Assembly: GCA_018881555.1 (NCBI GenBank)
Contig: JACAXG010000079.1
Coordinates: 956,409 to 1,020,408, forward strand
Source of the DNA: Amblyornis subalaris
Taxonomy: Eukaryota > Chordata > Aves > Passeriformes > Ptilonorhynchidae
Direction: 5' to 3'
DNA: 64,000 nucleotides
A program made the position numbers and the translations under genes. Every line of letters starts with the position of its first letter. Positions within the stretch are counted from its first letter, which is position 1. Shown in pieces: positions 1 to 13,200 of this stretch. The notes below the pieces were generated by a model, which searched no databases, was not told the origin of the DNA, and was given only the letters and a program-made list of their open reading frames with translations.

Positions 1-3000
1 ACATTTTTCTCTGACATTTATAAGTGATTCATATCTAGAAAATGATTGGGCAGGCATGACACACTGTATGATTTTTATCATAAAAAGCTCATCTCTTTAT
101 TTAAAAGTATATTTTAAGACATTTAGTAAGAATTAGTGACAATTTTCATTACATTCAGAACAAAATGGATTTTTTTTTTGTTATATCTACACCACACAAA
201 TTCTGGCTAAATTCATGTGAAGTTTTACTGAAATCAAAATGTAAAGGCAAAGGACAATATCCTCCTTTTACCAAGTTCACCCACTGTTTAACTCCTTTCT
301 CCTGTGGATTTGCACACAGATTTAATAGACAGAAACCTAGACATGATGTTCAGATCCTATGGTAAGGAATAAATCCCATCCTGCCCAGAACAAAGTCCTG
401 TTATACAGTAACTTTTGAAGAATATTGAAAAGCAGAGCTTGTTTACAGAATGTGGGAAAGAGAACATTCTGTGATTACGGCATTTCACCAGAGAGGCGGA
501 CATCTATTCAGCTGCTCTAATTTAGATGATTCATACATAAGAGAACAATTTCAATACGAAATAAGCAACATTTTAGAGAGGAGAAAAAGCAAACTTAAAC
601 TAAAAAGGTTAGTCAACACGGGTGGAATTTAAATGATTTTTGCCACGGTATAAGCTAAAATATCAGTTATAGCCTTATCCATAATCACATTCTTTACAAA
701 GATGTTCTTTATCTCTCCCTTACTGCTTAAGAATTATTGAGATTAACACCTCTAACGGTTCCTAGTGCCAGTTTTTCTCTAACTTTTAATTCCTGAGAAC
801 TAAGAAAAGAAAAAAAACCCTGCATTAATTTAAAATAAATTCATGTCTGTCCATGAGCTGTTTAATGAATAAATGGAAGATTTACAAGTCTATAATCATT
901 AGAATTCTCCTTTGGTTATTTTCAGCATGCTCCTGATAAAAAATTATATAAATGCTATACTTCACTGATCATAGCAAAATAGATATATAGCCCTCACTGA
1001 AATGCTATCTGTGCTTCTGTCACTTCTGCAAGGGTTCATAATTATATGCTGCAGAAAATGAATTAATGGAATAAATGAAGTATGCAGATATCTGTCAGCC
1101 CTGACAAACAACTTTGCTGTTCAATTAGCATAACTCCATCCTTTATTAAAGAACTGAGATTACTCATCACAGTTAAACGCTTTATTTATTTAAGATGCTC
1201 ATTTATAAAACAGGTTTAGAGAAGTATCAATTTATTTTCCTGAAGCCTCTTAGTGACAGAAGTTGGTGTGGTTATGTACAGCAGACAGTTTGTACATGTT
1301 TTTAATACTGTGGGCCATATCTCTAATCTATACTGTTTTGTGAGCTGCCTCTTCACCCATTTACATGATTTGACATTCCCATGGCAACTACTGTAACTGC
1401 CAACGTGGAAAAATACTAGTGGCATATTTAATGCATTTTAACTTAGCAGTAAGCACATCATCCCTTTTGGGGGCGAAATGCAGACAAAGCAGCTGGAGCT
1501 TGCAGTGAGGAGTCACAGAACATACCAGAGCCTGCATGGAAGGAGCAGACAGAAGCACCTCGTGACTGCTCAAAGTCTCCAAACTCACTAGCAGTTTTTC
1601 TGGGTATCTGTGCTGCAAAGCTTTGTAAAATGCCACTAGCAGATGGTTCCTAGAAAGAAGGACTTGAGGATAATTATAAGCTTGGTGTTGGTAATCACAT
1701 GGGTTTTGGCCAGGGAGTGCTGCTCTCTGAGAGCATGCAGAGAGCAGCTCACAGGAGTGGCCTCCACACATACAAATTCTCCCCTTCCTGGAAGCCTACT
1801 GTCCCTGCTGCTCTCCAAGGAAGCTGCTCCAAACAAAATGGGTTTGAAGCACCAGTCCTCAAATAAAGGGCAGATGGAATGGATCCCTTACACTGAAGCC
1901 TTGAGCTAAAAAAAAAAAAAGTGAAGCCTTCGTCCCTCTAGGAAAGACAAGAAAGACAAAAGATGAGACAAATGTGACCTTCGATAATTTAAGAATCAGA
2001 AGTTTAAAAGACGTCAGTGAAACCATGATAATCTTGTCACGTTCCTGGTGTCCGTTGGTGTATCTTCAGGTCTGTGTTTTGTGTCTCTCCCTGCCAGTAG
2101 CAAACACAGTGGAGGACAAAAAAAACCAAACCAAAACAAAATGGCATATAAGGTTATTTAAAATAAGGACATAAATCTACATTGAGGTTTCAAGATAGTT
2201 TTCTCAGCAGGGGAAAATTTTTTCTACCCATATTAGAAAACGATTTATTAAAATAAGTTTGAAATAACTTGTAATCATAAATCAAGAATACAAGAAAATT
2301 ATGAAAAAAGAGAAAATATAGCTAACTCTTTAATACCAGAATAGTACTCAAAGGCCATCACTTGCAAAATGTACTGGACCATTCCTACTATTTATCTTTA
2401 TCCTCTGCCGCCATCCGGTGGCCATTTAATTCAAAAGTCTGATAATAAACATCTTTAGATGAATGATCTCCAGAACCTGAAAAGTCGGGACCTTTAGGAA
2501 AAGGTAGACACAACAGATAATCTTTGGGTGAAGCAGCATGTTTTCAGGCAAGGTGTACTGACAATAAGCTAACACTCAGCAGTTTTTGTAAGTAAAGATC
2601 ATTTAACAAACCACAGAAGAGTGGAGGATGTCAGACCAGCAAGGGAAAGAGTAATTCCTTCAATGTGGAAATTAGGAGTTTACATTACAACACTTGTGAC
2701 GTTTCCCATCCAGAGGTAATAGAGAGGCAAAGGACAATCCAAGGCAGCTCCAAAGGCATATTCTTCCTTCATAAAAAGGGATGTCTAAAGTAAATGGGAT
2801 TAATCAGCATTTGGCTGTGCCTCATTCTGTCCATTTCCTATAAAGCAATCTTCTGGGCACCTAACATTTGGATAATGTCACTTAGAGAGCTCAATCCCAC
2901 CCTGAGTGACAAGCCAAAACACCAGACCTTTATAGCACATCTGTGCGAGGACATATCTGCCATTCATTTGGTAGTAAGCAAATATCAGGGAAGAGGAGAC

Positions 3001-6000
3001 TACTCATAATGCAAAATTATTAACATTATTTTGAGCTGTTAAAAGTATGACAATTTTAACACCTGTCCAATGTTAGATAGAAAAAACTTCTATCACACTT
3101 TCAAAGGAGAGACAGTGAAAAATGCATGTTCAGTGAAATCAAGGCATCAGGAGTAGTAGCACTATAAAACATCAGGTCTCAGGACTCTGATAATGGAAGA
3201 CAGCAAAGGCTGCTTTTCTCCAGCCTGCACTTGCAGAAATGGATTTTGCTGTACTCTGCTATATTTTTATTCGTGATCACTGCTACAAGAGAACAAGGGT
3301 GGACAATTGTCACAGTTGCCCATATTTTTAGTTTAGTCTCACTGCTTTCCTCCTTTGACCTTTAGGACTACTAAGTGGCAGAGATCTTAAGAATAATTGG
3401 CTTCTCCCTGCCAAAGGAGGATGCTGAGCACACAACTGCATAGTGGAAATACCTATGCATTTCCAGTTGTTAACCAAATTTTCTCCTCAATCAGATAGAG
3501 GATATTTGCTCTCTTTCTTTGCATATGTGTGTAAATATATGTTTCAAAGAAACTAATGGTCAATGGAGGAACAGCTAAAAGCATTCTTCCTGAAAGACAG
3601 AAAAATACTTCCACACATAGATTGAAGAGCCTTAGGTTGGATGAAATTATTTTGATAGAGAGAAGCAGCTGGTGTTCCTGTAAATAATGAGTTGAAAGTT
3701 CATTCAAGGGCAGCTTCTATCATCACAGATCCAGCACGAAAAATAATAAACCAAAAGAGAGGAAAAGGAGAGAAAATGCTAGAGAAACAGATAAGCATTT
3801 TATGACTATAAGAGAAGGAGAAAACTGGATGATTCCTGCAGAGCAAAAGACAGAAGCAAAGAGATCTGTGACACCTTTGCATCAGGAAACTGGGCTGAAG
3901 CTCAATTGGCTTAAACACACCATTATCCACCATTTAGGACAGTGGCAGCAGAGGATGAAAAACACAACCTACACAATAATGAGTGTTCCACACTATTCAC
4001 ACCCCCAGTCATGCCTGAAAGATTTAGTTGCATTGGGATTCACTGATGAGAAGACACTCAGTGAATGACAGAGAACAAAACTGGTCTGGAGCATTGTACA
4101 AGTCGTAAGTCACTACAAGCTTGGATGAGATGATAAGGTTTATAGGAGAGGATATCCTAGTTGAGCATGGTTAATCTGGATTCAGATTAACAATACAACA
4201 CAGTAGGAAAATTGTTTTCATGATTTCCTGGCATTCTAACAAATGGATACAAAAGACTCCTGCTCTGGTAGGAAATAGGAAATGTTCCCCCCACACAGTC
4301 TTGGGTAGAAATTTGGGTTATTTTCTTTACCCTTTAATTTTGCTGCTAGCGGTATATACGTGCTCCCTTTTTTCCTCTCCTGTGCTAAGTGCTAATCTAC
4401 TCTCTGGTTCATACTTTTCCCAATTATTTCCTTGCCAGTTATTTTTCATGTTCAATTTGCCATGGCACCATCTGTCTATCAAGGAACTTCCCTTNCCATT
4501 TCATGCTGTGTAAGAGCAACTGTCCTAATATCTACCATTTAGGGAAACAAAGATTTAGTTTGGAGTTCCTCCAGAGTGGTAAAGAGTTTTCTAAGTAACG
4601 TTCTGAAAAAAAACTCAAACATTCAGTCTTGATGACCTTCTGTTCATCATGCTACTCCCAGTCACAATTCTTTAGAGTGAATCCTAATAAAGAACAATCT
4701 GCCTGCATGACTGATACATATTTGGATTAGGCTGAATCACCATGGTCAGACACATCATCTGAAAAACTGAAGTACTTGGAGTAGCTGTGAAGGCTGATGT
4801 GGAAAAGAATTATCAGACTAAGCAGTAAGAAAACTTTTTCTTTGCACACCACCAGCTAAGGTTAATTTCTGCAGCATATAAAAATATGTCAGTTCTTATG
4901 GATCACACAGGATAAAGGATAGTTTTGTAATCTTGTTAGTGCAAAAACTCAAATGTTAAATGTAGAAGAAAAATGTTTTCTTCTTCTGGTGAGATACTTG
5001 TTATTTTAAATATTTCAGTTATTAGAACTTGATTATATTTATAACACTCTCTTATATAATTTACCATACTGTGTTGTGAATCCTGATTTAGGATCCTGCT
5101 GGCTGTGCCAATTTGTCACGAATGAGTGATTTAGATTGCTCAAAGAATCATTGTCAAAGGTAATAGCAAAAGTGGAGTTTTCTGGTGCCTTATGAGAATA
5201 AAATGTCACAGCAGGTTAGCTGACTATATAACAGTGCCACAGATCATTTCTTCCTAGGAGCTTGTCACTATTACACAAAGCAAGGATTCCTCAGACACAA
5301 AATGTGTATGTAAAGGGTTTTTTTAAGTAGTATAATTCTTNATTAAAATACATATATATGTATCAAAAGCAATCAATAGTATGAAAAGAAATAACTTCAA
5401 AGAAAAACACTCCCTGTAAAACTTGGCCCAACCTCTCTTCCTTAATTTGGTTTTAATTTGCATCATTGCCTCCAAAAATTGTGTGCATCAAAAATGCATT
5501 GTTTAGCATGGATATAATAGGTCTATGCAATAAGTTATTTGGTTTAGTGACATCACACAACTTGTTTGTACAGTTTGCTTTACTGATAATCACCATAACA
5601 TCTGAGTGTCTCCTAATCCTGACATTGTTTGGATGCCCAACTGAAAAGCAGGGAAATACTGGTTTTCAGGTTTTGCAGATGATGACAGAAGCAAACAGTA
5701 GTTACCCTGTTATCAGTCTTTCTCTTTTCTGTCACTACTCATGCTGTTGAATGTGATGATTCTTCTGCTAACAATACATTCCAAAAGGTATAATAATCAG
5801 AAAAACTACTTTGAATGAAAAATACAACTTAAGTAACAAAGACGTCATTCAAATCTACACACACAAAAAATCATTCCCATTAGACAGTGAAGAGAGACAG
5901 GGAGATTGAGTTAAGGTTCGAATTATTGATGCCTTAATATGCTAATATAATTTTTTTTTGCTCATATGTATTCAGTTTACGTGAAAGTATGCTATTAAAG

Positions 6001-6624
6001 CTGCAGGGCACTGTGCAGTTATTAAAAAGAAACTAAGTAGGCCAAAGGAGAATTTGTAAATATTTTTGAGCTAATACATAAAAGTTTTAATATAAATCTA
6101 GAAGAATAAAAGCACATGGATCTATCTCAGTACAGATGTCACTGATACCAACACTTTACAAAAATATTGTTAAAAAGTCCAAATAATTCTAAAAAAATAA
6201 AAGGTAACAGCATAGAGTACAAATCAGTTTTTTTAACTTCTACTGATTTGATCTACATCCTTTAAAAGGCATGAAAAAATTAGACTCTAAGGACCAGACA
6301 CAAAATGGAACTGCACATGGGAATTTAAATTTAGCCTTGCATGGACTTTGCAACCTTACATTCTCAGCTGCTGTCTGGCCTTAAGGGACTTTTTCTTCTC
6401 TAAGCATTTCAGTCCATTTACCTTCTAGTTCTCCAGAATTTTTCCAGTTGCACTTCAGTCTTCATAATGCTGAGCAGTTTCATGATTGCCTTATGCCTAT
6501 ACCAAGACAAGATATCCCTGTTGTTGTTATCAGCAGAGGGACTCCTTCTGGCTGGCAATCTCAGCACAACCTTGCCCTACAAGTCTTCATGAAGGACAGC
6601 AGCCAAAAAGGCTGGCACATCTTT
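1..6624. other. gene-free stretch, AT-rich
   Basis: No exon-like frame, RNA gene or clear mobile element was recognised on either strand. Open frames are below 100 codons and show no domain. The DNA is AT-rich single-copy-looking sequence with short A/T runs. A CTCF-like match on the minus strand lies at 2407-2422. An AT-rich block at about 980-1200 could be conserved non-coding DNA, but no alignment was possible. Confidence 0.6.
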
Positions 6625-6822
6625 TCATTGTTGAGGCACTGGAACAGGCTGCCCAAAAAAGTGGTGGATACTCTATTCCTGGAAGTGTTCAGGCCAGGTT
6701 GGATGGAGCTCTGAGCAACCCAGTCCAGTGATAGGTGACTGTGCCCATGGCAGGGGGGTGTTGGAACTAGGTGACCTTTAAGGTCCCTTCCAACCCTAAC
6801 CGTTATATAATTCTATGATCTT
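6625..6822 (+). mobile_element. CR1 LINE, 3'-end fragment
   Basis: This is the last 200 bases or so of a sense-oriented CR1. It carries the familiar end of the reverse transcriptase frame (the 'GGCACTGGAACAGGCTGCCC' block and a 'GGAAGTGTTCAGGCCAGGTT' block) and the short 3' UTR with GGTCCCTTCCAACCC. It ends in the CR1-type tail near ATAATTCTATGAT at about 6808-6820. Like most avian CR1 copies it is severely 5'-truncated and cannot be active. The left edge is approximate. Confidence 0.9.
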
Positions 6823-8685
6823 TTTAACTGCACCTCAGGTCTTTAGAGTATGACATCGGAGAAAGTTCTCTGCATTGCCTGGAAGCAGCGACAGATAGGC
6901 AGCTTCCTGAATGGCCATGTGGCAACTTGGGGTTCCATTTTAAGGGACTACGGTCTGCAACTATACTCAACCCTGCTGGGGGTAAGTCTGCACTTGGAGA
7001 CTAGATCTCAAACACTGTTTCATCAAATGATTAATACAGACATTGGAAAGCACTTCCAAGCAAGTTGAACCTTGCAAATGTTTCTCTCATACATTGTACT
7101 TTACAAAGGCTATAGGAGTACTTGAAAAAAGTTTTTCTGTTAACACCCTTACTGGGAAGGAAGGAACAGGCCTGACAGATGTGTCTGCTCCTATATCATC
7201 CTATTGGGCATGAAATATAATCTTTGTTGTAAGCTGCTGTTGTAAAGAAGTCCTTTTTTTATTTCATTTTAAGGAAGGAAAAGCACTCTCCACAATTAAT
7301 GGCAAGAGACTAAAAATATCAGTGTCATATATTCACTAGTAAATGATTCACTTATTCAGAAACATCAGTCGCTGAGCAATCTGCAGTTTCTCTGGAGCCT
7401 CAGAGAAAAAGGGTCTGCTCAGCTGGAATGAGTGCAGCAGGCAGCTGTCTCATATTGATCTGCATTGTCTCAATATATAACTAAGCACCTCACAGTGCTA
7501 TTTTTTATTCCTTGTACTTTGAGGCTATTGGAATAAAACCCCTACTCAAACATAGTGACAAAGATGCATTCAGATGGAAGACAGGAAACCGAAAGAGGTC
7601 TATGGTCTCCCTTGTAGGATGTGTTTAGTAAATGGAAATGAGGTATCTGAAGATCATCTTGCTCTAACTGCATTGAGTTCAGTCACACGACAGACTGGGT
7701 GATACAGAGGACATTTCACCCTCCAAAATAGGATCAGAATGGGACATACAGAACTTGACTATGTAGACACATGGCAAAATTATAGACATCCACTGAAAAA
7801 AATGCCATGAGAGGTAAGGAACTCTCAAAGCATGGNGATAGCTCCATTACAGGCCTGCAGCCTAAATAGGATAGAAATTTTTGCCTGCAATAAAACTCCA
7901 ATCTTTCTGCTTTCAAAATCCCCATATAAAATCTAAGTAGGCTTTGACTTTAAAAGAAGGTTTTAAAGTTACTGCACTGTTTGTTAGCTCTCCCAGTAAT
8001 GCTTGGTTAAACAGGAATGAGTAAAACAAAGCAGAAAATAACCATTTCATTTCAAAGGATACACACTTTATCAGAATGTGATGTGACACAATGCTATGTG
8101 TTCCAGTGGATGGACTGGCTGGAACATACTTTGCCTTGGNAGTTTCTAAAGTGAACAGAGAACGCAGGTGTTTTCATCTGAAAAGAATTCATCCATGTTT
8201 TAAATAATTCCTTCAGAAGAAAGGTTGACAGCTCTCCTGAGACGCAAACATCTGTAGAGGGGTGTCAGTCCCCACCCTGTTTTACTGGGGTTTTTTTGAC
8301 TAGATAATATATACCTTTCTCTTCAGTTTATTTAAATAGGTGTGTTAAATTTCTGCAAAGGTCCATGCGAGGACAGTCATCAATTAGCTAGGTTAAGCAC
8401 AAATTATAGGTCTTACGTGCTTTGAAACCAGATGGGTCTGGGACCATGCAAACACTGTCGTCAGGTTTGGCCTGTTAATACATTCTTCCCTGCAAGATAC
8501 ACAGCCTCTTTTGACAGCCCAGTCCTGTGGTTCAGACCGTACTGGTCTGAGAGTCTACCTTTCTGAGCACTTCATATTTATTTTTATAGCTTGAGGATGT
8601 TGTGGCAGTAAATACAAGAAATGCAGGATCTGCACAGAATATCCTGAAAGGAGAGGTACACAAAATGTTGTCTTAACAGGCAAAA
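6823..8685. other. gene-free stretch
   Basis: No gene or clear repeat was recognised. Two isolated N bases occur (7836, 8140). Small open frames here have no recognisable domain. Confidence 0.5.
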
Positions 8686-10215
8686 CCAGAAGAAATTGAA
8701 AAGCTGCAGAAACAGAAGTTTATATGTGGTTTTATCATAGTCCTGAGAGCATTGCTGGAGTTCACTTGTGTTATTTTCTTTAATAAACAAGGATTGGCAC
8801 TTCCTCTCACTTTTGTTCTTCCTCTAGGAGATTTTTCATGTGTCAGTAGGTAAGAGGGAGACTGGACTAGAGACCTCAAATTTCTGTTGAACACAACCCC
8901 CAGGTCCCTTTCCACAGCACTGCTTTCCAGCATCTCATTCTCCAGTCTGTACATACATCCACGGTTGCCGCCCCTTTTCCTGTGCTTTCAGGGTCCTCCT
9001 TCTTATCCTCCTTCAGAATTGGGACAATGTTCGCCAGGTTGCAGTCAGCTGAGACCTCTCTGGATTCCCAAAATGTCTCAAAACTCATCAAGAGAGGTTT
9101 TGCAATCCCATTAGGCCCCGTGGATTTGTAGGGATCCAGCTGGAGCAGCAGATCCCCTACAATTTCAGAGTTGACTGGGAGTTGATCATTCTTGTTGTCA
9201 TGGTCTTCCAGCTCAGGGCACTGAGACCCCCTTGGTCTGTCATCCATGTTGGACAGGTAAAGAATGCATTAAACACCTCTGCCTTTTCCATGTCCCTGTT
9301 TGTGAACTGACCATCGTCAGCCTGTAAAGGGATGATGTTATTTTGACCTTTTACCATTAATAGATTTCAAAAAACTTTTTATTGTCCTACAGAGTTCTGC
9401 CTAGCTTCAACTCCATTTGAGCTTTGGCCACACAAATTTTCTCCCTACAGTGGCAAGCAGATTCTCTGTATTCTTCCCATGTCACCTGCCCTTGCTTCCA
9501 CTGGGCATACACCTTCCTTTTTAGCCTTATTTTCAAGAGAAAATTCCTGTTCAGCCAAACTGGCCTTCTGCCTTGTTTGCTTGACTTCTGACATTTGGGA
9601 ATTACTGCTCCTGTGCCCTTAGGAGGTGATGTTTAACAAGTGGCCAGTGCTGACGGACCCCAGCAACTGTAAAAATGTTTTCCCAGGGGACCTTACTCCC
9701 TAATTCCCTGAGTAGGCTGAAGGCTGCTCTCCTCATGTCCAGAGCTGAAGTTTTGCTAGCACTTTTACTTATGTCAACAGAGATTTTAAACTCAATCACT
9801 TCATGGTCACTGGGGCCAAGATGACCACCAATCTTCACTTCACTCACAAGATTCTCTCTATTGAAAAGCAGTAGATCAACGTGGGCATCTTTCTGAGTCA
9901 CTCCCTTAGAGTAAATTGTCATCCAGGTTTTTTAGGAATCTTCTGGCCCAGGTTGTACCACGTGCGTGATGGTCCCAGTTAATTTCTGGCAAGTTGAAGT
10001 CCCCCAAAAGGACAAGGGCAGTTGATTTGGAAGCCTGCCTTAGTTCCTCAAAAAATAATTCATCGGCGTCATCTTCCTGGCTGGGCGGTCTACAACAGAC
10101 TCCCACAATGACATCCGCATTATTTGTTTGTCTCTTGATTCTTACCCAGAGGCTCTCAACTGTGCTATTGCCAACTGTGAGCTCCATACATCTTGTTCCT
10201 ACTCTGACAACCCAT
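8686..10215 (-). mobile_element. CR1 LINE, endonuclease and RT remnants, internally deleted
   Basis: Reading the minus strand from about 10215 leftward gives pieces of the CR1 second open frame. First comes the endonuclease, with VGVCCRPPSQ, the GDFNLPEINW motif and the later GPSDHEVIEFKI motif (catalytic D and H of the APE-type fold). Next comes the linker before the reverse transcriptase (EKAEVFNAFF) and its start (DPYKSTGPNGIAKP, LANIVPILKEDKKEDP). Directly after KKEDP the frame jumps to sequence that normally follows the RT palm (YRLENEMLESSAVERDLGV), so the catalytic core of the RT is missing. Several frame changes are needed, so this is a dead copy. No 3' UTR or tail is visible at the left edge. 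Confidence 0.9.
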
Positions 10216-13200
10216 CCTTTAAATCAACAAATTAAAAATGTCACTGGCTGATATTTTGAAAGTAAAAAGAAAGAGACACATGCAAAATCAAAATCATGTT
10301 GTCAAAGCCCTTCTGCTTCAACGTCTTGCCAAGTTTGAAATGACGTGCAGTTACCAGAGAGCAACAGCAATGGTGGAGGTTGTGGGAACATAAATAGCAG
10401 AATAAACAGCTAAATACAAATACATATCTATATATACATATAACAAAAATACAGAGGTAAAAGAAGATAGCAAGAAATAAAATAAATGCTTTCTTTAAAA
10501 GAGATATGCCAAGCTTAATCAAAGAGGAAATTTAATTTTTTTGAAGCATTCATTATGATATGGTTGCTAGTTGCTTTGCTTAGGTTTTCTTGTTAAGGAA
10601 TTATGCCCTAAACCCTTAAAACTGAACTTATTTTCAACAATTTTATGAATGTTAACAACTTGAAGGGAAATTTGCTTTTTGTCAATGTAACATATATTGC
10701 AGAACAGTTGTATTGCAGAAACTGTTTTTCATTATCATTCAGGCTCACTATTTTAATAAAGCGAAAATTCTATTATCATTTTTTCTTTGCCTTAGACTAA
10801 GATGATGTTCTTGAAACATTTCCATATTGCAGCTTTAGGCAGTGAAATTTCTCATCTCTGCCCACCACAAACACAAGACAGGTCTGCTTATAAGCAGGTT
10901 GTCTATAATCTATCCATACATATACCCATGCTAATTATTCTTTGAGGTCCCTTTCCAAGAAGACACAAGGTCTTCTTAAGTGGCTTACCTAAAAACAAAG
11001 TAACATACAGATAAACCTGCTCACATCTCCCTATTCTCAAATGCCAGTTGTATTTATTCTATGTTTTGAAAAAAAAAAATAATTAAAACTCCTTCTATTG
11101 GCACTTCAAGGAAAACGTCTTCAAAGAAGGTGTTGAACTTGTCCTATGCTTTCCTACAGGAATGTGGAAAAATATTTTTCACTAAGCCATCTCTCAAAAT
11201 ATTCATTTATAGAGGTTTTTTTTCTTTATTTTAAAGATTTGTGTTGACAATTATATGTTATATTTACCTATATAATCGACAAATAAGACTCAGACCATTG
11301 GTTCTGCTGCTGCTGTGAGCTTGACACTGTGACAAACAGTGAGACTTTCATGCTGCCTTTCTAGCACTGCAACCAAAGTTAAAGCAACATGCCTTGAGGC
11401 AAGAGTTAGAAGTGCTCTTTCAACTCAGTCCTGCATTCACTTGAGAGTTATCCTTTCCTGATTTTCCTTTAACTTCGCATTTGGGTTGTTTGTGGTTTTG
11501 TTTTTATTTCTTCCATGCCCCCTTCTGCCCTATCCATTTCTTTTTCCTGTTTCCCTTACAATTTTTAAGTGCTGTGATGATATATCAAGAATTTGCATAG
11601 ATTCCACTCTCTTCTCCCAAAATACAACTCAACCTGTCTGTCAAATAATCAGATAAATCAGACGATTGTCTTTCCTTCTGAGACCTCATAAAGGTCATTA
11701 ATTATCCTCACTGGAACATCCACCAAACTGAGATCAGCCAGAGAATTCAATTCTCCCTTTTCTAGGTGATTCAGAACAGTTTCTGAACAAAGCAGGGTTT
11801 CCACGTAAACTTTAGATTTCTACAGACTCTTGTTAATTTTCAGTCCAGTGTTAGTTTCTGAAAGCTGAGTAACTGAGGAAGGCTTTTTATTCTCTGTAGG
11901 CTCTGGAGCAATGTGCATTTTCGACACAGAGCTTTTTAGTCTGTGCAGATAGAACCGTTGCTTCAGATGTTTGTGTTTATAAATAAAGCTGAACAAAGAA
12001 GCAATAATATCCTTTTGGAACAGGGCTTATCAGCATTCTGATGGCATCTTTATCCTCGGAATAACCCTTTGCTTTTGGCTTCTTCCTTCTCCATCCTGAA
12101 TCTGTCATCTTTCTCCAATAATTAGAATTTATACTAGGCAATCAAGGCTTAGGTTGTCAAGGCAAAAAAAGAGTAAAAATTAATTATATCGTTCTCCCTG
12201 TGGATAAGAGTAGCACATATTTGCTTTATAAATCATGTTTTTAATATGTAAATTGCAACATCAGATTGTAAAGTATGCAGTAAAAGCTCTAAAATTTAAG
12301 TTTTTCTAAAGCCATAAGTAATTTTCTATAGGAATAACACTAATGGGGGGAGGGGGACAAAATCCATTTGGCTATGTGAAATAAAAACTAACAGCGATGC
12401 TTTATGACAGCAGTTAGACTTGCAAATGAGTGAGGCAGCATTCACCAAGCCACAACCATGACAGGGCTGTAACTAAATAAATAATAAATACTCTCAGATT
12501 CCTGATTCCAAGTATATGATATAATCAATAGTGAATCTATGGCATTAACGGAGTTGATGCAATATTCTAATAAAATTTCTGTTATTATATAAATTAATCA
12601 TGATAATGTGAAGTTATTCACTCTCATGCAGTATTTTTAGAAGTAGTGGCCAATGTTATGTATTTTTACCTCTCATTCTATTTTATTCAGTACAGTAAAA
12701 AATATTTTAAGGGATAACGTGAGACTTCCATATGTTTCTTTTACAAAGGAAATACACTTTTTTTAACAGTTCAACATAGGTTAGCAGGTATTAGAGGCAG
12801 AATAAGTAGGGCAAATTAAAGTGTTTTCAAACAAAAGTCAGGAATTCCAAAATCACCTCACATTTAGAAAAGGCACGATCATACAAGAAAAAATACTAAA
12901 ACTAAAACTTTTATTGTTGCAGTTTTTAAGGTTCTAATGGCAGCTACTCTGACACAGTGGGTGGAAAGCCTCCGAGTTTTCCCTTGTAGTATACTCCACA
13001 TAATTTCAAGTAACAGATGGCACTTTGCTGAAAATTGAAATAGCTAAAGCAGTGCAAAAGCAACATAATTCACACCACTTTGAAGCCCTACTCTCACACC
13101 TTGTTTCTGAATTTACTGGTTCCTAAGACCCTCAGGTCTGGTGGGCAGAGTAAAATAGATTTCCACAAAATACTAAGAAAACAAATAAATATATTGTAGA

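Noticed and set aside
8887..9114. Plus-strand frame of 75 codons, and the one at 9994-10251
   Set aside because: Shadows of the antisense CR1 coding sequence.
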